Positions 57,407 through 64,000 of a stretch of 64,000 nucleotides of DNA are shown here, in pieces. The translations under genes were made by a program, and so were the position numbers. The notes below the pieces were generated by a model. That model did no database searches. It worked only from the letters and a program-made list of their open reading frames with translations, and was not told the origin of the DNA. The DNA comes from Lycium barbarum (taxonomy: Eukaryota > Streptophyta > Magnoliopsida > Solanales > Solanaceae). The DNA is taken from contig NC_083348.1 of assembly GCF_019175385.1 (NCBI RefSeq), forward strand, positions 43,484,950 through 43,548,949, read 5' to 3'. Each line of letters starts with the position of its first letter. Within the stretch, counting starts at the first letter, position 1.

Positions 57407-60296
57407 TGTCACACCCCAACCTTACTAGGGTGTGATGGGCACCCGACCCTATATTCGGAGCCGAGCGAACCCACTGACTCTTATTACATACTCAATCTCT
57501 TTAGACTCTTACATCAGTAAGAAATGGAAAACATAGTAAAGCCTTCAGAATGTTTCTTTTCACTGTACTCAATTCAAGTAAAATCTATCATCACATGAAA
57601 CTCGTGACATGAAACATAATAACATATCAGCTGGTGGAGCCGCTTACAATACCGGCACTCTATACCCACGACTCTGTCTGCAATGTCTCTAACTTCGAAC
57701 AAACATCATAGCATAGTACTCTGACCCGGCAACACTCCAGATCAAATGGAGCTTGCCAACTCTTCTGGAACATCTTCTATAATAGCTTCTACTCATCTGG
57801 GTGTACCTGCGCGGCATGAAACGCAGCCCCCGAAGAAAGAGGGTCAGTACGAGCAATGTACTGAGTATGTAAGGAATGAATAGTAACAGAATGGAAATAT
57901 AGAACATATCATGAGATAAAAGAGTAACCTGTACATCTGAGTGCCTCTTAGGGCGGATACCATGCATGCTTATCTTTCCTTTGAAAACATTTCTTTTTCA
58001 TATACATAGAAAATAGAACATATCATATCATAGCGCCGAATACGTCGGCTCCCCCACATATGTCCCGCGTCCGGGCATCCAGCGTCCGGGATGATATTAC
58101 GCCAACTGACCAGGTGGCAATGCGTCTATAGCGCAACATATGGGCCTTTTCCCCATATCCCCCGTATACATATACATATATCATATACATATATCATATA
58201 AGCAGCATGCATGAGAGCCCAAAGAAAGTCATGTATCTATCGGAGTGACGTAAGGTCGGTAACCTCCGATTACATTATGGAATAATCAGCATGACTTTGT
58301 CTCACCTTGAAGGAACAATTATTATAACATGAGACTGGCAACGAATAACATCGTACATAAACCGACACCTGAAGACTCAGAAACAAGTTTCGGGTCAATC
58401 CGACTTAGTATAAGAAAGTTATGAGCTTTTGAAGTACAGAACCTTCTATGAACGTTTTAGATGCTATTTTTGGAAAATCAAAGCAATAATCATACCAAGT
58501 ACCTTTAACCATGAACTCATAGAAACATTCTCATCTTTGACATCATCCACGTCATTGTAAAACATATTCATCTTTATTGCCATAAGATCTTACAAAATCA
58601 TAAACCTCTGTTTCGGTAGAATATGGACACTTTTGGAAAAAGACATTTTCGAGTTATCGGGAAGAGAATCATGCCTTGAAATCATAAATATCTAATCTTT
58701 TAAAAACAAGAAAGATACGGAAACAATTATGAGATCATAACATCGGGATCATTCCTTGAAACAAAAAGGACGAGCCTTAACATACCTGCTCCACGTCCTA
58801 TTAGCTACGCTTAATCGTCCAAGCTCGCTATCGCTAGTCTACATTCAAGAAGATTGACGCAATCATTAGATTCATCACCATATACTTGTCGTAATCCTTC
58901 AAATGAATTCATTTATAATCTGCCGAAATTTTGGCAGCATCTCCCCTGTAAATACACCATCCCCGAGAATCCAACTCGGCCTAAATCATCAATCAACAAT
59001 CTGAGAATTCAACTCGGCCAAACTATCAACAACAATACCATCAATCATACCAACAACATCAACATTCAATTCAAGACGCATTCTAACATTAACAACCTTT
59101 GTCATACAATTTAACGACATTTCATTTATATTCAATTCAATTCACATAACATTCAAAACGACTCAATCAACATACTACTTCACCCGAAACCTTCCAATTC
59201 CAACAAGAACAATAACAACCTATTTCCTTCTTTCAAATTCAATCACAACAACCCAACTTACAATCTTCCAACACATGTCTCACTTCCAAATTCATGAATT
59301 GTATTTACAACCTACACATTAACAACATCATTCATACAATATAAGAAACCATACTAATTATCACACTAACTTCTTCAATAATGCACAAACAATTTCAAAT
59401 TCATTTCAAGCCTCCAAACCTTCATTTTACATCATGGAATCCACAACATAACAATCAAACTACTAAATAAAATTAATTCATCACTTCTACACCCACCTAG
59501 CTACTATTCGGCCAACACCCACACACATATATATCACATGAATTTCATCCATTTCTTCATACAACAACATGCATAAACCACCCACAACATATGTAAAAGA
59601 GGGTGGAACACATACCTTTCTCACCCAACTTCTTTACTCGGCTAGGGCTTGTGACTTACACAAATAAAGGCTTTGCTTGCTCCAACAACTCCTTCATGTT
59701 AATAAGGACCTTCCATTTGGTGGAAATACTAGAAGAAAATAATTTTTATTGATCAATTTCCATGGCTCAATTTTTTGGAGCTATGGCCGAACCTCCATCT
59801 CTTCTCCTTCTCTTTCTTCTTTTGTTTTTCTCCAAGTCTTCTTATGTTGTAAGAAAATGAAACCTCTAGATACTTATCTCTTGTTAATATATATATATAT
59901 ATAGATGCCTCCTACAAGTAATAAGTGGACACATGTCCCCCTTCTCCAAGCTTCTTTAATAATAAAAATAAAGATGACTAATTGGTTTATTTTGTCATCT
60001 CTTTTCCATATATATATATACATGCCACACGGCCAAGTGGCCTTCTTCAAGAATTTTTCTCGAACATTTTTTTTGAAATTCCCGTTTTGCCGCTAGCCTT
60101 CCACAATATTATCATAAGCCACTTTGCGAATTTCCCTTTTTGCCCTTAGCCTCTCTCAATATTTCCATACTACTAATGTTCATAAATAGTATTCATAACC
60201 AACTTGTACATAAAAAAAATTTTGGACAATGGTCTTGCCCTTTACTTACCACGACCACCTCGAAATGTCCGAATGTATAAAATACGGGTTATAACA
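57407..60296 (-). repeat. Nested element 5' LTR
   Basis: Plus-strand ends TGTCACACCCC...GGTTATAACA. Differs from the partner by a short extra GGGCATCCAGCGTCC duplication at about 58074, a ~30-bp deletion near 57880, a shorter (TA)n at 59886-59902, and scattered substitutions. Confidence 0.95.
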
Positions 60297-62930
60297 GATC
60301 TATTTGACCAGCTTCAGGGTGCTTTAGTGTTTTCCAAGATATATTTGCGTTCCGGCTATCACCAGTTGAAGATTAGGGCGGAAGATATTCCGAAGACAAC
60401 CTTTCGGACGAGATATAGCCAGTATGAGTTTCTAGTGATGTCTTTCGGGCTTACCAATGACCCGGTTGCATTTATTACCTTGATGAATAACATCTTCTGG
60501 CCATTCTTGGATTCCTTTGTGATTGTGTTTATTGATGACATCTTAGTGTATTCCAAGAGTAGAGAGGAGCATGAGAGCCATCTTCGTTCTGTTCTTGGGT
60601 TGTTAAAGAAACATAGCCTGTTTGCTAGGTTTTCTAAGTGTGAGTTCTGGTTGGAGTCTGTAGCATTCTTTGGCCATGTTGTGTCTAAGGGTGGGATTAT
60701 AGTTGATCCACAGAAGATTGAAGCTGTGAGAGGTTGGGCGAGGCCCACTACTGTTACTGAGATTCGTAGTTTCGTAGGTTTGGCCAGTTATTACCGTCAC
60801 TTTGTGAAGTGTTTTATTGCTATTGCTTCATCCTTGACTAGATTGACTCAGAAGGATGTTCCCTTCTAGTGGACGGATGATTGTGAGGAGAGCTTTGAAA
60901 AGCTCAAGTTTCTTTTAACTACAACTCCGATTTTGGCATTGCTCGTGGAGGGTAAGGATTTCACTGTCTATTGTGACGCTTCCCATATGGGTTTGGCTGC
61001 TGTGTTGATGCAGGAGGGTAGAGTGATAGCTTATGCTTCCCGATAGTTAAAGGTTCATGAGAAGAATTACCCTACTCATGACTTGGGGTTGTTGGCCGTG
61101 GTCTTCGCTTTGAAGATTTGGAGGCATTATTTGTACGGTGTTCATTGTGAGGTCTTCATCGATCACTGTATTCTTCAGCATGTGTTTGCCTTGAGAGATA
61201 TTAATTCTAGGCAGCGCCGACGGATGGAGCTCCTGAAGGACTATGGCATCTCTATTCTGTATCACCCCGGGAAAGCTAATGTGGTGGCTGATGCCTTGAG
61301 TGGTAACAATGAGTATGGGGAGTTTAGCTCGATTGATTGTTACCGAGCGTCCATTGGCCATAGAAGTTCAGACTCTGGCTAACAGTTTCGTTCGCCTCGA
61401 TATTTCAGCCCCGAGCAGAATTTTGGCTTGTATAGAGGCGAGGTCATTTTTATTGGATTGGATCAGGACTCATCAGTTTGAGGACGCTCAGTTGAGAAAG
61501 ATTCGAGATAGACTTTTGAGGGGTGAGACCAAGGAGGCCGTGATTGATTCTGAGGGCATTTTGAGGATTATAGGACGCGTGTGCGTTCCTCGTGTTGGTG
61601 ATTTGATTCAGTTGATCTTGTTTGAGGCTCATAGCTCTCGCTATTCCATTCATCCGGGGGCAACTAAGATGTACCGTGACTTGAGACAGCACTATTAGTG
61701 GCATCGGATAAAGAGAGATATAGTTGATTTTGTGGCTAAGTGTGGGAATTGTCAGCAGGTAAAGTATGAGCACCAGTGACCCGGTGGGGTGCTTTAGAGG
61801 ATGCCCATTCCCCAGTGGAAGTGGGAGAGGATTGCTATGGATTTTGTCACGGGTCTTTCGAAAACCCTTGGCAAGTTTGACTCCATTTGGGTGATAGTTG
61901 ATCAGTTGACTAAGTCCGCTCACTTTGTTCCAGTTCAGGTTTCCTATACTGCAGAGAAGTTAGCCAAGATGTACATTCGGTATATTGTGAGATTGCATGG
62001 GGTTCCTATTTTTGTTGTATTTGATCAGGGTACTATTTTCACTTCCCATTTCTAGAGAGCATTTCATGAGAAGTTGGGTACCCGATTGGATCTTCGTACA
62101 ACTTTTCATCCACAGATCGATGGCCAGTCCGAGCAGACCATTCAGGTGCTCGAGGATATGTTGAGAGCATGTGTCATTGATTTTAGTGGTCCTTGGGATC
62201 AACACATGCCTTTGGTAGAGTTTGCGTACAATAACAGCTATCATTCGAGCATTGGCATGACGCCTTTTGAGGCTTTGTATGGTAGGAGATGTAGGTCTCC
62301 GGTTGGTTGGTTTGATGGATTCGAGGCTCAGCCGCGGAGCACAAATTTATTAAGAGAGTCCCTTGATCGAGTAAGGGTTACTCAGGCCAAGCTTTTGGCA
62401 GCTCAGAGTCGGCAAAAGATGTATGCGGACTAGAAGTTCTAGGATTTGAAGTTTGCTATTTGTGACCAGGTTCTATTGAAGGTTTCACCCATGGAGGGTG
62501 TTATGAGGTTTGGTAAGAGGGGCAAGTTGAGCCCCTGGTATATTGGTCTATTTGAGATTGTTGACTGTATCGATGATATAGCTTATGAGTTGAAATTGCT
62601 GCCAGGTTTGGCGGGAGTTCATCTGATTTTTCATGTTTCAATGGTGAAGAAGTACCTTGCCGGTGGTGCGTACATTGTCTATTGGGATTCTATCTACTTG
62701 ATGAGAATTTGACCTATGAGGAGGAGCCTATTGCGATCTTGGTAGGCAGGTTCGAAAGTTGAGGTGGAAAGAGATTGCTTTTGTAAGGGTGCAATGGAAG
62801 CATCGTCCTGTTGAGGAGGCTACTTGGGAGACCGAGTCCGATATGCGTAGACGATATCCTCCGTTGTTTACTAATTTAGGTACTTTCCGCTTCCTTTCTT
62901 TTCTTCGCTCAAGGATTAGCGACGGTTCAA
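60297..62930 (+). pseudogene. Chromovirus RT (rest), RNase H, integrase, chromodomain, broken
   Basis: The RT continues directly after the duplicated [35 protein letters not shown], catalytic [19 protein letters not shown] (about 60527), then RNase H ([37 protein letters not shown]). Integrase: HHCC zinc region (HPGATKMYRDL ... CGNCQQVK), core Asp in IAMDFVTGL (about 61834), Asp in VFDQGTIF (about 62020), and Glu in VLEDMLRAC (about 62150). The C-terminal chromodomain reads VQWKHRPVEEATWETESDMR (about 62788-62847). Stops at 60867, about 61045, 61696, 61778, 61795, 62053, 62431 and 62440, and frameshifts near 61300 and 62700, kill it. Confidence 0.93.
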
Positions 62931-62941
62931 TTGGTATCAAT

Positions 62942-64000
62942 TGTAACGACCCGTTTGGTCATTAGAGTCTTTCCGACATTTTTGCCCTATTCGAGCATTG
63001 ATTAGCTCAATTTTGACCCGAGGGGACCGTTGGCACACTTTTCGAGGTGTCTAGATCGGATTCGGGCAACTTTTGTGAAATATAGGCTTTAAGTGAAAAG
63101 TGGTTGACCCAAAGTTGACTTTTGGGTAAACAGACCTTTTTCGAAATTTCGTTGATCCTGAGAGGTCCGGATGGTCGTTTAGAACTTGTGTGTGTATTTG
63201 TTTTGGTTCCTAATGCACTCGGATGCATTTGGGACTTGGGTTGGGAAATTGGAATTAAGGCGACGGGAGTTGACTCGGTCAACGAGGCCTCCGTTGGAAA
63301 TTTTGAGGCTATGGGAGCGTTCGTAGCGTGTTTTTATGTGAGACTATGTGTATGGTATGTGAGCGTATGGCCTCGGGAATTAGTTGGAAAATCGGATCAC
63401 ATGGTGAGACTCGGGTAGGTTTCTGGTGTCTGGTGCCGGCTTTGGCCGTACCAGCACCGCGGCAGCGACATCGTTGGAACGGTCAATAGATTTTTGGCCT
63501 TACCGCTGAAGCAGTCGTAGGACCGCTGAAGTGGCTCCGCTGGGGCGGTCCCAGTGCTGCTAAAGCGGGTGACGGGCGGTTTGTATAATTAATGAAGTGT
63601 TAAAAGTGTTTAGACACTCATTTACTCCTATTTCGAAATTGGAGCTTTTGCGAACTGTTGTTGAAGATATTTTGGGAATATTCTTGGAGGTAAATCTTGC
63701 TAGTTCCTTTACTCTTCCTTTAATCCAAATCATCATAGATTTCCCCTTTCCTTTAATAATCCCTTAGTAATGGAAGTTGGAAGAGGGTTTTGATGAACTT
63801 TTCCCTAGGCTTATTAATTACGAAATTGATGATGTTTATGTTAGATTTTGATGGATCTAAGCTTATTATCATATATCTTCCATTTCCAGGGTTGAATTTC
63901 GGAATCAAACAGTTAGGGTTTACACCCAAATTAGGGGTTTTACTTCAAATTCGAAATTGAGTAAATCTATGAGTTAATTTAGCAATTAGTGGTTGGGTTA
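62942..64000 (+). repeat. Chromovirus 3' LTR, left 1059 bp
   Basis: Starts TGTAACGACCCGTTTGG and follows the 5' LTR (46624-47671) with many substitutions, so the chromovirus insertion is clearly older than the nested element. The rest lies beyond the window. No gene is present in it. Confidence 0.93.

Larger units (their letters stand above)
51959..60296 (-). mobile_element. Nested non-autonomous LTR retrotransposon (8338 bp)
   Basis: Perfect TSD GATCT (51954-51958, 60297-60301). LTRs of 2916 and 2890 bp are almost identical by eye, apart from a few substitutions and small indels, so the insertion is young. In minus orientation the primer-binding site is at 57392-57403 and the polypurine tract AAAGGGGGGTAGGA at 54875-54888. 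The internal region is only 2.5 kb and has no gag or pol. It contains a 5S-rRNA-derived segment. Non-autonomous and dependent on a partner's proteins. Confidence 0.96.
46624..64000 (+). mobile_element. Gypsy chromovirus (Tekay/Del-type), interrupted; runs past window end
   Basis: 5' LTR 46624-49413, primer-binding site 49419-49430, gag from 49628, protease, RT, RNase H, integrase and chromodomain remnant to about 62900, and the 3' LTR from 62942 to beyond 64000. The RT coding region is cut at 51958 by an 8.3-kb element with TSD GATCT; the frame resumes at 60297. Domain order protease-RT-RNase H-integrase and a C-terminal chromodomain define a chromovirus. Multiple stops and at least two frameshifts in the coding part make it non-functional. 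Confidence 0.95.

Overview
This is a repeat-dominated stretch of a plant nuclear genome, most likely Solanaceae (inferred from the LTR, MITE and LINE families and from GT-AG intron structure; the species cannot be named from sequence alone). Only one cellular gene is supported: a complete 15-exon plant WDR55-type WD40 protein gene (355 codons, + strand, 6330-13417). Nearly everything else is transposable-element DNA, and much of it can be ordered in time from target-site duplications (TSDs).

Layout. 1-5455: pieces of LTR elements (right end of an LTR; a minus-strand LTR with adjacent primer-binding site, split by a 933-bp hAT MITE with a perfect 8-bp TSD; a Gypsy pol C-terminal scrap; a truncated LTR). 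5456-6040: G-run/A-run low-complexity array just upstream of WDR55. 6330-13417: WDR55, with a MITE in intron 1 and an antisense 5'-truncated RTE LINE (15-bp TSD) in intron 14. 13574-13626: 41-C homopolymer plus (AC)n. 14228-14478: Stowaway MITE. 14916-27737: apparent nested stack, in which a small MITE is split by a Helitron-like element (15004-24609), itself carrying a decayed Copia element (16017-23810, TSD CGATT) and a LINE RNase H fragment, and is also split by a solo Gypsy LTR (24706-27589, TSD TTATG). 28064-29261: Harbinger-like MITE (TSD TTA) split by a long-inverted-repeat element. 29302-32763: Mutator-like element (9-bp TSD) filled with a tandem array of hairpin-forming units. 33130-45941: non-autonomous LTR element without gag-pol, whose 3' LTR is split by a 3.1-kb solo LTR (TSD GATGT). 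46624-64000 and beyond: Tekay/Del-type chromovirus (Gypsy) with recognisable but broken gag, protease, RT, RNase H, integrase and chromodomain; its RT is interrupted by an 8.3-kb young non-autonomous LTR element (51959-60296, TSD GATCT) that carries a 5S-rRNA-derived segment.

How the parts relate. The two non-autonomous LTR elements have different LTRs but share a roughly 115-bp leader after the tRNA-iMet primer site and an identical 20-bp palindrome just before the polypurine tract. This suggests that both are mobilised in trans by a common autonomous relative. The chromovirus has decayed largely by nonsense changes consistent with C-to-T / G-to-A transitions, as expected for methylated heterochromatin. 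WDR55 sits as a small genic island between these blocks.
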